A stretch of DNA of 64,000 nt from the NCBI RefSeq assembly GCF_014279835.1, contig NZ_CP047942.1:2294001-2358000 (forward strand), read 5' to 3'. This DNA is from Synechococcus sp. MVIR-18-1 (lineage in GTDB: Bacteria; Cyanobacteriota; Cyanobacteriia; PCC-6307; Cyanobiaceae). The position numbers were made by a program, and so were the translations under genes. The stretch's first letter is position 1, and every line of letters begins with the position of its first letter. Shown piece by piece: positions 29,115-39,285 of this stretch. The notes beneath the pieces were generated by a model. It ran no database searches. It was not told the DNA's origin and saw only the letters and a program-made list of their open reading frames with translations.

Positions 29115-30026
29115 TTGGTTACATCCACCCCGGCTGACGCCAGCACCCAACGCGAGCTGCGCATGCGCGCAGCTGTGATGGCCCCGCGTCAGACGCTCCC
29201 CTCAACACAGCGCCGCCTTAAAGGTGGGACCACCAGCTTCATGGTGGTGATCCACGTGCTGGCAACGGTGGCCTTACTCCCACGCTTTTGGAGCTGGCAG
29301 GGGTTAGTTGCCTTCGGCGTTCTGTATTGGATGACCGTGCTTGGCGTCACCCTCGGCCTGCACCGGCTTGTGGCGCACCGCAGCTTTGAAGTGCCCGGCT
29401 GGCTGGAGCGGGTTCTCGTTGTGATGGGCACGCTGGCCTGCCAAAGCGGACCGATCGATTGGGTGGCTCTCCATCGCCACCATCACCGCTTTTCCGATCA
29501 GCCCAATGATCATCACGATGCAGGACGGGGCCTGTGGTGGAGTCACAGCGAGTGGATGCTGCATGACATTCCTGCTCTCAAAGAAAAGCATCGCTATGCG
29601 GGCGATCTTCTGAACGATCGTTTCTACGTGTGGCTCGACCGCTGGTTTTTAGTGCTTCAAATCCCACTGGGATTAGCGCTGTATTGGTACGGAGAGGCCG
29701 CAGGAATTCACGGAGGTGGTGTTGGCCTCGTTCTATGGGCCATCCCTTTGCGTCTTGCTGTGGTGTATCACGTGACTTGGCTGGTGAATTCCGCCACTCA
29801 CGCGTTTGGCTACCGGAACTTCAACAGTCCTGATCTGTCACGCAACTGCTGGTGGGTGGCGGTGCTGTCCTTTGGAGAGGGCTGGCACAACAACCACCAT
29901 GCCTATCCAGATAGCGCGCGCCACGGCTTGCGCTGGTTCGAATTTGACATCACCTGGATGCACATCCGCCTGCTGCGCAGACTCGGACTCACCCGCAAAG
30001 TGCGCCAAGCCCGCTATTCCGGCTGA
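29115..30026 (+). CDS. Acyl-lipid fatty acid desaturase (delta-9 type)
   Basis: A 303-residue membrane di-iron desaturase that introduces a double bond into membrane-lipid acyl chains. All three histidine boxes are visible: HRLVAHR (about 77-83), HRHHH (about 118-122) and HNNHH (about 257-261), among four hydrophobic helices. The start is TTG at 29115, supported by AAGGAGA (29103-29109) at good spacing. Its last 13 bases overlap the end of an opposing HTH-like gene, beyond which a second, related desaturase lies. Confidence 0.93.
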   Translation: MVTSTPADASTQRELRMRAAVMAPRQTLPSTQRRLKGGTTSFMVVIHVLATVALLPRFWSWQGLVAFGVLYWMTVLGVTLGLHRLVAHRSFEVPGWLERVLVVMGTLACQSGPIDWVALHRHHHRFSDQPNDHHDAGRGLWWSHSEWMLHDIPALKEKHRYAGDLLNDRFYVWLDRWFLVLQIPLGLALYWYGEAAGIHGGGVGLVLWAIPLRLAVVYHVTWLVNSATHAFGYRNFNSPDLSRNCWWVAVLSFGEGWHNNHHAYPDSARHGLRWFEFDITWMHIRLLRRLGLTRKVRQARYSG

Positions 30027-30766
30027 TCGCTCAGGGTTGCCTTAAAGGGGAGGCGACGCCGCAATTCATCAAGAAATGCGGCTGGCGTCGCCCCGTTTTG
30101 ACCATCCAGCGAGAGATAGGTGGCGTGGAGATCGAGAAACTCCCCATCAAGCTCCTCAGCTGAGTAATCACGCAGACCGGCCATGACGGCAGCGAAGCGT
30201 TCACGCCGTTGGGTTTTGCCAACCGGATAGGCGCTCATCAATTGATCGCGACACTGACGCCAGGACTGCCCTCGGCAGAGGCAATCGGCGAGCGCTGCAC
30301 TCAAAGCGGCCGCTTCCATCGGATCAATGCGCCAATCGAAACCCGGTGGCAAAGGGGCAAGGCCTACAAAAATCTCCAATAACTGGCCTGCCCCCAACGG
30401 CTTGCCGTTGGCACTGATCACGGGCACAGCGCTCACTTTGAGCACCTTGAGCAGATCGGGATGCACCTCGGCGAGATGCTCTTGGATCGGATCCAAGCCT
30501 GCATCGAGGATCGCATTGGCCTGCCCGAGAGCCAGAAACACCTCGGGGCCGGGAGAGGCGAGCTTGCCGTTGCGCAAGTTCGAGATTTGGGAGTTGTGAA
30601 CACGGCCGAGATCAAGGGCATCAGCGAGGGCTGGCAACACCTTGTGAGACCAGCCATTGCGCTCGTGCCAGACATGGATCAAGTGCGCCATCGCCCGACG
30701 GCCCTCATCGAGCCGATCCCGGTAACCCTTGGTCACACGATCAGAAACGGCTTCCCCCTTGGTCAC
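30014..30766 (-). CDS. HTH-domain protein between two desaturases
   Basis: A 250-residue protein with a probable helix-turn-helix in the first 100 residues (ALDLGRVHNSQISNLRNGK, followed by SPGPEVFLALGQAN). The rest has no named domain. Two GTG starts are possible, at 30766 and 30736, because an 11-base stretch (GTGACCAAGGG on the minus strand) is duplicated 30 bases apart. It faces away from desaturase 2 across 51 bases and overlaps the 3' end of desaturase 1 by 13 bases. A regulatory role on the desaturases is suggested by position only. Confidence 0.7.
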   Translation of the reverse strand: MTKGEAVSDRVTKGYRDRLDEGRRAMAHLIHVWHERNGWSHKVLPALADALDLGRVHNSQISNLRNGKLASPGPEVFLALGQANAILDAGLDPIQEHLAEVHPDLLKVLKVSAVPVISANGKPLGAGQLLEIFVGLAPLPPGFDWRIDPMEAAALSAALADCLCRGQSWRQCRDQLMSAYPVGKTQRRERFAAVMAGLRDYSAEELDGEFLDLHATYLSLDGQNGATPAAFLDELRRRLPFKATLSDQPE

Positions 30767-30795
30767 TTGATACGGATCCTTATTGGGTGTAGTTT
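30767..30795 (+). promoter_or_regulatory. Possible sigma-70-type promoter for the second desaturase
   Basis: TTGATA (30767-30772) and TAGTTT (30790-30795) are separated by 17 bases, 22 bases before the ATG. The -35 is a good match and the -10 is weak. It abuts the opposing HTH gene start, so binding there could affect both. Confidence 0.3.
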
Positions 30796-30817
30796 ATGGA
30801 CATCAAGCGGATTAGGC

Positions 30818-31750
30818 ATGGTTTCAAGCACGATCAGAACTCCGTCGCCACCCAGTCGGCCGGCAGCTTCGCACCTGGCAGCAGCTCAAGCAAGACTTCT
30901 TCATCGTCCACGCAAGGGACAGCCTGCGGCCAGCCCTAAAAATCACCAGCATTCCGTCACGATTGGATTCATGATCGTGATCCACGCCCTCGCGGTCGTG
31001 GCCCTTCTGCCTGGCTTCTGGAGCTGGCCTGCTGTGACCAGCCTGCTGGTTCTGTACTGGGTCACGGCCTGCCTCGGCGTCACCCTTGGCTATCACCGCC
31101 TGCTCACGCACCGATCCTTCCGCCTACCGCAGTGGCTGGAACGATTTTTCGCAACCTGCGGCGCCCTGAGCTGCCAACACGGCCCGATCGACTGGGTGGG
31201 GCTGCACCGGCATCACCACAAGTTTTCCGATACAGATGCGGATCATCACAACAGCCATCGCGGCTTCTGGTGGAGCCACATGGGTTGGATGTTCCACCCG
31301 ATCGAGGCCATGCCTGCGGTGCCCCGTCTCACCGGCGATCTTGTGGGCGATCCCTATTACCGCTGGCTGAATGCCCACTTCCTCTGGCTCCAGCTCCCCC
31401 TTGGCTTGCTGTTGTTCTGGATCGGCACCGCGACAGGCGCCGGCGGTTGGGCCCTGGTGTTGTGGGGAATTCCCTTGCGCTTAGTGGTCGTGTATCACGT
31501 CACCTGGCTTGTGAACTCCGCCACCCATTGCTGGGGCAATGTTGTCTTCGACAGCGGTGATGCCTCACGCAATAACAAATGGGTCGCAGCGCTCACCTTC
31601 GGTGAGGGCTGGCACAACAATCATCACGCCTTCCCCCATTCCGCACGCCATGGCATGCAGCCTGGTCAGATCGATCTCACCTGGGAACACATCCGCTTGA
31701 TGCGCGCCTTAGGGCTCGCCACCAAGGTTCGCCTACCGGTCGCGTCGTAA
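30818..31750 (+). CDS. Acyl-lipid fatty acid desaturase, second copy
   Basis: A 310-residue paralogue of the desaturase at 29115. The three histidine boxes are HRLLTHR, HRHHH and HNNHH, and the core HVTWLVNSATH is shared. The N-terminal 50 residues are Ser/Pro/Arg-rich and unlike the first copy. ATG 30818 is chosen; the frame is open far upstream but would then run through the opposing HTH gene. The pair may differ in regiospecificity or in temperature or light control. Confidence 0.92.
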   Translation: MVSSTIRTPSPPSRPAASHLAAAQARLLHRPRKGQPAASPKNHQHSVTIGFMIVIHALAVVALLPGFWSWPAVTSLLVLYWVTACLGVTLGYHRLLTHRSFRLPQWLERFFATCGALSCQHGPIDWVGLHRHHHKFSDTDADHHNSHRGFWWSHMGWMFHPIEAMPAVPRLTGDLVGDPYYRWLNAHFLWLQLPLGLLLFWIGTATGAGGWALVLWGIPLRLVVVYHVTWLVNSATHCWGNVVFDSGDASRNNKWVAALTFGEGWHNNHHAFPHSARHGMQPGQIDLTWEHIRLMRALGLATKVRLPVAS

Positions 31751-31792
31751 ACTTCGCAATCGCTTCTCATCGTCAACCTCTTCTAAATCGCC

Positions 31793-32251
31793 ATGGCCAA
31801 GCGCGTACAAGTCGTACTCAATGAGGACATCCTCAGCCTGGGCCGCAATGGCGATCTGGTTGACGTTGCCCCCGGATACGCCCGCAACTTCCTGCTTCCC
31901 TTCGGAAAAGCTGTTCCCGTCACCCCAGCGGTGATGAAGCAGGTGGAGCACCGCAGGGCGAAAGAGGCCGAGCGTCAAGCCACCCTCAAGCAGGACGCTG
32001 TGGCGTTCCGCACCGCCCTCGACACGATCGGGCGCTTCACCGTGAAGAAGCAAACCGGTGGAGACGACGTGCTGTTTGGCACCGTGACCAATGGCGATGT
32101 CGCCGAAGCGATCGAAGCAGCCACCAAGAAAGAAGTGGATCGCCGCGATATCACCGTTCCCGATATCCACCGCACGGGCTCCTACAAGGTGCACGTGAAG
32201 CTGCACAGCGAAGTCACAGCAGAAATCAATCTCGAAGTTGTTAGCTATTGA
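31793..32251 (+). CDS. rplI: Ribosomal protein L9
   Basis: A 152-residue large-subunit protein. The N-terminal domain begins [13 protein letters not shown] and contains [19 protein letters not shown], followed by a long connecting helix and the C-terminal domain ending [15 protein letters not shown]. It sits 61 bases before dnaB, the usual cyanobacterial order. Confidence 0.97.
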   Translation: MAKRVQVVLNEDILSLGRNGDLVDVAPGYARNFLLPFGKAVPVTPAVMKQVEHRRAKEAERQATLKQDAVAFRTALDTIGRFTVKKQTGGDDVLFGTVTNGDVAEAIEAATKKEVDRRDITVPDIHRTGSYKVHVKLHSEVTAEINLEVVSY

Positions 32252-32312
32252 TGCTTGGCATGGCCTCACGGCCAGCCAGAGTGTGATGACTTAACGGCGC
32301 CAAATCACTTCC

Positions 32313-33728
32313 ATGGCGAGTGTCTCCCAACCCGATCACAGCGCGAGTGAAGGTGGGGGACAGCGGGGCTACGGCAAGGGCCGTCAACGCGATGAGCCCA
32401 ATTTCGAAGCCCTCCCCGACTCGCTTCCGCCCCAGAACCTGGAAGCGGAAGAAGCGGTTTTGGGTGGGATCTTGTTGGATCCCGATGCGATCAGCCGGGT
32501 TGCCGACGTGCTCCAACCTGAGGCGTTTTATCTAGGAGCCCACCGGGAGATCTTCCGCACCGCGGTGATGCTCCATAGCCAGGGCAAACCCACAGATCTC
32601 ACGGCGATGACCGCCTGGCTGGCGGATACGGGATCGCTCGAGAAGGTTGGCGGTAGCGGCCGCTTGGTGGAGCTGGTGGAACGGGTGGCCTCCACGGCCT
32701 CGATCGAACAGGTGGCCAGGCTGGTGATGGATAAGTTCCTGCGCCGGCAGCTGATCCGCTCGGGCAATGAGGTAATTCAGCTGGGCTTTGACCAAAGCCT
32801 GCCGATGGAACAGGTGCTGGATCAAGCCGAACAGAAGATTTTTGCGATTAGCCAGGAGAAACCATCCAAAGGCCTCACGCCCACCGCCGAAATCCTCACC
32901 AGCACCTTCAACGAGATCGAAAGCCGGTCACTTGGCACCTCGGTGGCAGGCATTCCGGTGAACTTCTACGACCTGGATGCGATGACCCAAGGCCTGCAGC
33001 GCAGTGACCTGATCATCGTGGCGGGCCGCCCAGCGATGGGCAAAACCTCGATCGTGCTCAACCTCGCCAAAAACGTGGCGCAATTGCACAACCTCCCGGT
33101 GTGCATGTTCAGCTTGGAGATGAGCAAAGAACAGCTCACCTACCGGCTGCTCTCGATGGAGGTTGGCATCGAAGCGGGAAGACTGCGCACCGGCCGTCTG
33201 CAACAGGAGGAATGGCCCTTGCTGGGCCAAGGCATCAACACCCTGGGGCAATTACCGATGTACATCGATGACAAGCCCAACTCAGGGGTGCTCGAGATGC
33301 GCTCTCTCTGCCGGCGGCTGATGGCCGAACAGGGAAAAGAACTGGGCCTGGTGGTGATTGATTACCTGCAGCTGATGGAAGGATCAACCCCAGACAATCG
33401 CGTCCAGGAAATCTCGCGGATTACGCGGGGCCTCAAGGGCATGGCCCGCGAACTGAACGTGCCGGTAATCGCCCTCTCTCAGCTCAGCCGCGGGGTGGAA
33501 TCACGCACCAACAAACGACCGATGCTCAGCGACCTACGCGAATCAGGCTCGATTGAGCAAGACGCCGACCTGGTGTTGATGATCTACCGCGACGAGTACT
33601 ACAACCCTGAAACCCCAGACCGAGGCATCACCGAAGTAATCGTGACCAAGCACCGCAACGGACCAGTGGGCACCGTAAAACTGCTGTTCGAACCGCAGTT
33701 CACCCGCTTCCGCAACCTGGCGGCGTAA
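32313..33728 (+). CDS. dnaB: Replicative DNA helicase
   Basis: The 471-residue hexameric helicase of the replication fork. The N-terminal domain starts at LPPQNLEAEEAVLGGILLD. The RecA-like motor has Walker A GRPAMGKTS (about 237-245) and Walker B LGLVVIDYLQLM, and ends with SGSIEQDADLVLMIYRDEYY. No intein interrupts it, although several cyanobacterial dnaB genes carry one. In many picocyanobacteria mnmG follows directly; here a long unrelated gene intervenes. Confidence 0.97.
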   Translation: MASVSQPDHSASEGGGQRGYGKGRQRDEPNFEALPDSLPPQNLEAEEAVLGGILLDPDAISRVADVLQPEAFYLGAHREIFRTAVMLHSQGKPTDLTAMTAWLADTGSLEKVGGSGRLVELVERVASTASIEQVARLVMDKFLRRQLIRSGNEVIQLGFDQSLPMEQVLDQAEQKIFAISQEKPSKGLTPTAEILTSTFNEIESRSLGTSVAGIPVNFYDLDAMTQGLQRSDLIIVAGRPAMGKTSIVLNLAKNVAQLHNLPVCMFSLEMSKEQLTYRLLSMEVGIEAGRLRTGRLQQEEWPLLGQGINTLGQLPMYIDDKPNSGVLEMRSLCRRLMAEQGKELGLVVIDYLQLMEGSTPDNRVQEISRITRGLKGMARELNVPVIALSQLSRGVESRTNKRPMLSDLRESGSIEQDADLVLMIYRDEYYNPETPDRGITEVIVTKHRNGPVGTVKLLFEPQFTRFRNLAA

Positions 33729-33804
33729 TCCAATCGAGCCGCTCTCAAAGAAGGATTTCAGCTCATCGACTGGTTTGATCCGAATCGTGCAAAAAAAGAC
33801 GTCT

Positions 33805-33820
33805 TCCCCCATTTGGGGGA
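33805..33820. repeat. Hairpin downstream of dnaB
   Basis: TCCCCC-ATTT-GGGGGA forms a perfect 6-bp stem with a 4-base loop. There is no T-run on the plus strand, so it may be an mRNA 3' structure rather than a standard terminator. On the minus strand seven T residues lie a few bases beyond it. Confidence 0.45.
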
Positions 33821-33870
33821 TACACCTTGCGGCAACCTTTCTGAGAATGAGCTGAGAAGCCAATGAGACC

Positions 33871-36800
33871 TTGCCCTCAACCTCCGCACTGTTAAAAGGC
33901 AACAATGCCCTTGCGGGGGGAAACCAAAAGACGGTCTGCGCGGCTCAGCGCACATCAAGCAACCTCAAGACGCCGAAAGACAGCGAATCAGATCACCGAC
34001 GAAGACAAACAAGCCGTCTCGTTGCGACCAATCACAACATTAACGATGTTGACTGGCTCCAAGGTCTGAATGAACAGATCACCTGGATCCAAGGTGATCC
34101 GATCCATGAAATATCAAATCAATTAAGGCAGAGAAATCAAGCAGGAATAGAAACAAGCGAACTACACATTATTGCCCACGGCAATAATGGCGATATCAAG
34201 CTCGGCAATACATTACTCACGAAACAATATTTAGAGAAGTCAGCCCAGCTCCTTCAAAGCTGGAAACTTGAAGCCATTTATTTATGGAGCTGCGAAGCAG
34301 GACTCAATGCGAAGCTAATAACAGCTCTAAAAGATTGCACAGAGGCTGAGGTTTATACCAGCAAATCTAGAATCAGCAGAGAGCACCCAAATATTTCCAA
34401 CGGAGTAGGAAGGATAGCTTCGCTCGAAGAGCTAATCGGACAGAAGCAACTCAGGCAATGGGAAAATTCATTGTTTGCAGCGCCGTTTTTAGGAAAAGCC
34501 GCTTCAAGCTACGAAGAAATAACTATATCCGTAGACACAATATCTGCTTACTTATCATCGCCACCGCCTGGCTTAACAGTCTCAGCGCAGACTCTAGTTG
34601 ACGATGGAGCCGGCAATATCAGCCTGTCTTCAGCATCGACCAGCCACATTTCAATAGTAGATGCGCCATCAGTAAAGGGATTCGGGGTAACAGGAGACAT
34701 TGCTAGTGGCGACACACGAGAACTTGGGTATCACAACTCTTCAGGATTATCGGAAAAAATAACACTTGAATTCGATGAGATTGTTCCTGAAATTGGCTTT
34801 GCCACTTCCTGGCTTGCGGATGTAGAGGGAGATGGCATTTACAAAATGTATCGAGATGGAGTTTTAGTAAAAACTGGAGCTGTTGATGGCGAAACTGATC
34901 AAATAGATCCAGACGTCACTCTTTCAAGTGATGATGGATATGGATTCGATAAAATTGAGTTCACAGCAAATGGATTTGACAATGACTACCTCATTCATAA
35001 AATTATTTATGATGCACCAAAAGCTAACAACGCTGCAACCGCAAGCGTTAACGAATTAGATGATGCTTCGAGTCAAGATATTGCAAGCCAGACGGGAAGC
35101 CTAACTGTCAGCGACTCCGACAATTCAGGAACAATCACTGCTTCAATTGTTGGCGACCCAATTATTACTCTTAATGGAAGCTCTTACACATTACCGGCTT
35201 CAGCCAATGCCCTGACAGCAGATGGCGCAATGTCCATATCTCCTACTTCCCAGACGTGGGGAGGATCATGGACTCCAATAACATGGACTTATAACCCTGC
35301 TTCGGCAGATCTTGATTTTATACCTGCCGGGCAAGATCTTGTCATTGGCTATGACATTCGTGTTAACGATGGAACCAACAACAGCAACACAGTACGCGTT
35401 GAATTCACTATCGTTGGTGAAAACGATGCTCCATCAATCTCGGACGCAACTTACACACTAGACGAAGACACTGCAGCTGGAACAATTTTTCATGACACAG
35501 ATGAAGATTCAACTGGCAATGATACAGATATCGAATCTGAAACCATCACTTATTCAATTACAGCAGGTAATCCAGATGGCATTTTTTCGATCGACAGCAA
35601 TACCGGAGAAATCTTTATCGCAGCCGGTCAATCACTTGACTACGAAACAGACGACCAACATATTTTAACGGTAAAAGCCTCTGACTCAACAGAGAGCAAC
35701 ACTGCAAATGTCACGGTAAATGTTGACAACGTTCGGCCCAAAATTGCCATCAGCTCTGATGTCTCCTCGCTAAAAGCTGGCGAGACCGCTGCGATCTCCT
35801 TCACCCTTTCAGAAACATCAACCAACTTCATCGAATCAGATATCACCGTTAACGGCGGCGAACTCTCAAACTTCTCTGGCTCTGGCACCTCCTATTCCGC
35901 CACTTTCACGCCAACAGCTGACAGCACTTCCGAAGGAGTGATTCACGTCGCCAATGACAAATTCTCTGATGGTGCTGGCGACAACAACCAAGACGAATCC
36001 GATGCCAATAACACTGTCACCCTCACCATTGACACCAACAGCATCACAATTGAGCAAACCGAGAATTCTCAGAAAGAAAAAATCACAACCCCTAAAGATT
36101 TAAATGAATCCTTTGATTCAGGTCAAACGAGCACAGCCACGCCAATACCTACCATAACGAATAAAGAGAGCAATCAATTACTTTCTACATTTGGCTCAGA
36201 CATACTAACGAATTATTATGAATTTCAGCCAAAGACATTATTTGCACAATACAATTCATTACTGGGAGATAGCGGTGGCGGTGGCGGCCAAATCCCCAAT
36301 CCACCTAGCGACGGCGGAACTGGCCAAGAAAGAGGAGTAAGAATTATTGCCAATTCTTTCTGCTCGACATTAGACGACAGCATCATTCAACATGATGCAT
36401 CTACGAATGACACATTTTTTGTAGTCCTCACAGGTGCGCCGACCAGCGGCGTCAAAGTTTCCTTAAAAGCACCAGACTCGCTCCAGGGAATACTCTCAAG
36501 TGATGAATTATATTTCACATCAGAAAATTGGAATATACCTCAAAAAGTTACATTCTCGCCAGAATCCTTAAGGGTATCAACCAAAGACGAAAGATTTAAA
36601 CTTATTGCCATAGCAAGCCAAGAAGGCGGATACACGGGCAAAGAGCAAGATTCAGCAATTTTCAACAACTCAGAAAAGTCAATCAAGCAAGCATCAACAG
36701 AAATCAAACGCGCCGAAAACCCTAAAGAAGATCTTGTCAACTTAGACGTCGAAAGAATAACTGTTCACGAAGAGCTAAGCCCTATGTTTACGATTCTACG

Positions 36801-37074
36801 AATCATATCTTTCCCAGCGGTCGTCTTTATAAGTTTTGCCCTAAACAGCATTGAGAGATTTCAATCAGACATTCCTCCCTCAAATCAATCCATAGATCAA
36901 AATAACAAACATCAGCAAACTTCTACATTCCAAACAAAACCGATTGAGGCCAATCATTTGAATGGAATCGGGAGTGAATCAGATTTCCACTTAGTTAACA
37001 GCAGTCAAGATTACGCAAGCGCTAGCTCACTACTATTAGCTCAAATGAGCCAGGCCACTGATTGTTATTTTTAA
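33871..37074 (+). CDS. Large DUF4347/cadherin-like surface protein
   Basis: About 1067 residues. A DUF4347 domain (about 50-200) shows LHIIAHGNNGDIKLGNTLL and IYLWSCEAGLN. Beta-sandwich repeats follow: a cadherin-type unit (about 505-620, with GENDAPSISDATYTLDEDT) and a bacterial Ig-like unit with VRPKIAISSDVSSLKAGE. A Gly-rich stretch precedes the C-terminal region, and one hydrophobic segment lies near 975-990. These are features of large secreted or adhesive proteins. Composition is clearly AT-richer than both flanks. No in-frame ATG or GTG start is available. TTG 33871 is used by default, and an ATG at 33905 with a good AAGG site is in another frame. Confidence 0.75.
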   Translation: MPSTSALLKGNNALAGGNQKTVCAAQRTSSNLKTPKDSESDHRRRQTSRLVATNHNINDVDWLQGLNEQITWIQGDPIHEISNQLRQRNQAGIETSELHIIAHGNNGDIKLGNTLLTKQYLEKSAQLLQSWKLEAIYLWSCEAGLNAKLITALKDCTEAEVYTSKSRISREHPNISNGVGRIASLEELIGQKQLRQWENSLFAAPFLGKAASSYEEITISVDTISAYLSSPPPGLTVSAQTLVDDGAGNISLSSASTSHISIVDAPSVKGFGVTGDIASGDTRELGYHNSSGLSEKITLEFDEIVPEIGFATSWLADVEGDGIYKMYRDGVLVKTGAVDGETDQIDPDVTLSSDDGYGFDKIEFTANGFDNDYLIHKIIYDAPKANNAATASVNELDDASSQDIASQTGSLTVSDSDNSGTITASIVGDPIITLNGSSYTLPASANALTADGAMSISPTSQTWGGSWTPITWTYNPASADLDFIPAGQDLVIGYDIRVNDGTNNSNTVRVEFTIVGENDAPSISDATYTLDEDTAAGTIFHDTDEDSTGNDTDIESETITYSITAGNPDGIFSIDSNTGEIFIAAGQSLDYETDDQHILTVKASDSTESNTANVTVNVDNVRPKIAISSDVSSLKAGETAAISFTLSETSTNFIESDITVNGGELSNFSGSGTSYSATFTPTADSTSEGVIHVANDKFSDGAGDNNQDESDANNTVTLTIDTNSITIEQTENSQKEKITTPKDLNESFDSGQTSTATPIPTITNKESNQLLSTFGSDILTNYYEFQPKTLFAQYNSLLGDSGGGGGQIPNPPSDGGTGQERGVRIIANSFCSTLDDSIIQHDASTNDTFFVVLTGAPTSGVKVSLKAPDSLQGILSSDELYFTSENWNIPQKVTFSPESLRVSTKDERFKLIAIASQEGGYTGKEQDSAIFNNSEKSIKQASTEIKRAENPKEDLVNLDVERITVHEELSPMFTILRIISFPAVVFISFALNSIERFQSDIPPSNQSIDQNNKHQQTSTFQTKPIEANHLNGIGSESDFHLVNSSQDYASASSLLLAQMSQATDCYF

Positions 37075-37311
37075 GGATGAAGCCGCAAGACTGATAAGCA
37101 AATGCGGCATAGATTCAAATTAACGATTCGCCTAGCCCCTAACTCTCCATTCCTAGCTCTACCTACTAACAGAATCTTTTACCAAGACAGATTCTTCCAA
37201 AGACCAAAGCGCATTTAAGTTTAAAGTGAGTTGCGCAAAATCAGTCATTAATTGTGCAGGCAGAGACTTCAGCCACTCACTGTCCCACCAGATGATTGGG
37301 ATAATGAACTG

Positions 37312-39261
37312 ATGATCGTCAGCACTGCCCCCACCGAAGTCTTCGACGTGATCGTCGTAGGGGGCGGTCATGCCGGTTGTGAAGCAGCTATTACGGCTGC
37401 TCGCTTGGGGCTGAATACCGCCCTATTCACCCTCAATCTCGACCGAATCGCCTGGCAGCCCTGCAATCCCGCCGTTGGTGGTCCGGCCAAAAGCCAACTC
37501 GTGCATGAAGTGGATGCCCTCGGTGGCGTGATCGGACGCCTTGCCGATGCCACAGCCATTCAAAAACGAGTACTCAACGCCAGCCGCGGCCCTGCCGTCT
37601 GGGCCCTGCGTGCCCAGACCGACAAACGCCATTACTCCCGGGAGATGCTGAAGCTGCTGCATCACACCCCCAACCTGGCCCTGCGCGAAGCAATGGTGAC
37701 CGGCTTGGAAGTGGATGGGGATCCAAAGCAAGCCGGCCAGGCACGAATCACAGGGATTCGTACTTACTTCGGCAGTGTGTACGGCGCCCAAGCCGTGGTG
37801 CTCACCGCTGGCACTTTCCTTGGCGGTCGCATCTGGGTGGGCCATCAATCGATGTCTGCCGGGCGCGCTGGCGAACAGGCTGCTGAAGGTCTAACCGACG
37901 CCTTGAAGCAGCTGGGCTTCCACACCGATCGACTCAAAACCGGCACCCCTGCCCGCGTTGATCGCCGCAGCATTGCGCTCGACCAATTGGAAGCGCAACC
38001 AAGCGATGCCGCTGATCGCTTCTTTTCGTTTGACCCAACGGCCTGGGCCAGCGGCGAACAGATGAGCTGTCACATCACCCGCACCACAGCGGCAACCCAT
38101 CAACTGATCAAAGACAACCTGCATCTCACTGCGATTTACGGCGGCATCATCGATAGCAAAGGTCCGCGCTATTGCCCCTCGATCGAAGACAAGATTGTGC
38201 GCTTTGCCGACAAAGAATCCCACCAAATCTTCCTCGAGCCAGAAGGACGCGACACCCCAGAGATTTACGTGCAGGGCTTTTCTACGGGATTACCTGAAAC
38301 GATCCAACTGGACCTGCTGCGCACCCTCCCTGGCTTGGAGCACTGCGTGATGCTTCGGCCGGCCTATTCCGTGGATTACGACTACCTGCCAGCCACCCAA
38401 CTCAAACCCTCCCTGGAAACCAAACGGGTACGCGGTCTGTTTAGTGCCGGGCAACTTAACGGCACCACTGGCTACGAGGAAGCCGCGGCCCAAGGCCTGG
38501 TGGCTGGCCTCAACGTCGCCCGACTGATCGGAGATCAGGAGCCCGTGCACTTCCCCAGGGAAAACAGCTACATCGGCACGATGATCGACGATCTGGTTAG
38601 CCAAGACTTGCGCGAGCCTTACCGGGTGCTGACCAGCCGCAGTGAATACCGTTTGGTGTTGCGTGGTGATAACGCCGACCGGCGTCTCACCCCCCTGGGC
38701 CGTGAGCTTGGACTGATTGACGACCGGCGTTGGCAGCTGTTCAACGACAAGCTCCAGGCCATGGACAACGAAAAACAGCGCCTTGAGACGGTTCGCCTCA
38801 AAGTCAGCGACCCAGTCGCCCCCACCATTGAGAAAGAAAGCGGGGCTCCGATCAGAGGCTCGATCACACTCGCGGACCTATTGCGTCGATCAGGGGTCCA
38901 CAGCTCTGATCTCGTGCGCCATGGCCTGGCCGATCCCGCACTTCCCCTAGCGGTGCGGGAGGGCGCGGAAATCGACATTAAATACAGCGGCTACCTGCAG
39001 CGCCAGCAACAACAGATCGATCAAGTGAAACGCCAAAGCCTGCGCAAACTCCCCGCCGATCTCGATTACGCCAGCATCGGCACCTTGTCGCGGGAGGCGC
39101 GCGAAAAGCTCACGGCCATTCAACCCACCACGTTGGGCCAGGCCACCCATATTCCTGGCGTCAGCCCAGCAGATCTCACCGCCCTGCTGCTTTGGCTCGA
39201 GCTGCAAAAACGCCGATCCCAAAAGAGTGAGGGTCTCGCCAGCGGCGCCAACTCTCGATAA
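37312..39261 (+). CDS. mnmG: tRNA uridine 5-carboxymethylaminomethyl modification enzyme
   Basis: The 649-residue FAD enzyme that, with MnmE, modifies U34 in the wobble position of certain tRNAs. The FAD-binding motif [12 protein letters not shown] is at the N-terminus, followed by [37 protein letters not shown]-like [16 protein letters not shown] and [19 protein letters not shown] 37312 is the normal start; an upstream in-frame codon at 37252 adds an unlikely extension. The preceding 237 bases hold a weak stem (GCCGCA/TGCGGC near 37083-37107) and nothing else recognised. Confidence 0.97.
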   Translation: MIVSTAPTEVFDVIVVGGGHAGCEAAITAARLGLNTALFTLNLDRIAWQPCNPAVGGPAKSQLVHEVDALGGVIGRLADATAIQKRVLNASRGPAVWALRAQTDKRHYSREMLKLLHHTPNLALREAMVTGLEVDGDPKQAGQARITGIRTYFGSVYGAQAVVLTAGTFLGGRIWVGHQSMSAGRAGEQAAEGLTDALKQLGFHTDRLKTGTPARVDRRSIALDQLEAQPSDAADRFFSFDPTAWASGEQMSCHITRTTAATHQLIKDNLHLTAIYGGIIDSKGPRYCPSIEDKIVRFADKESHQIFLEPEGRDTPEIYVQGFSTGLPETIQLDLLRTLPGLEHCVMLRPAYSVDYDYLPATQLKPSLETKRVRGLFSAGQLNGTTGYEEAAAQGLVAGLNVARLIGDQEPVHFPRENSYIGTMIDDLVSQDLREPYRVLTSRSEYRLVLRGDNADRRLTPLGRELGLIDDRRWQLFNDKLQAMDNEKQRLETVRLKVSDPVAPTIEKESGAPIRGSITLADLLRRSGVHSSDLVRHGLADPALPLAVREGAEIDIKYSGYLQRQQQQIDQVKRQSLRKLPADLDYASIGTLSREAREKLTAIQPTTLGQATHIPGVSPADLTALLLWLELQKRRSQKSEGLASGANSR

Positions 39262-39285
39262 CTTTGCTTCAACAAAAGGTTTGCA

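Noticed and set aside
30461-30817. Upstream extension of the second desaturase frame
   Set aside because: It runs antisense through the HTH gene and encodes no desaturase-like sequence before ATG 30818.
32313-33728. Possible intein in dnaB
   Set aside because: The protein is of normal length and the motor motifs are continuous.
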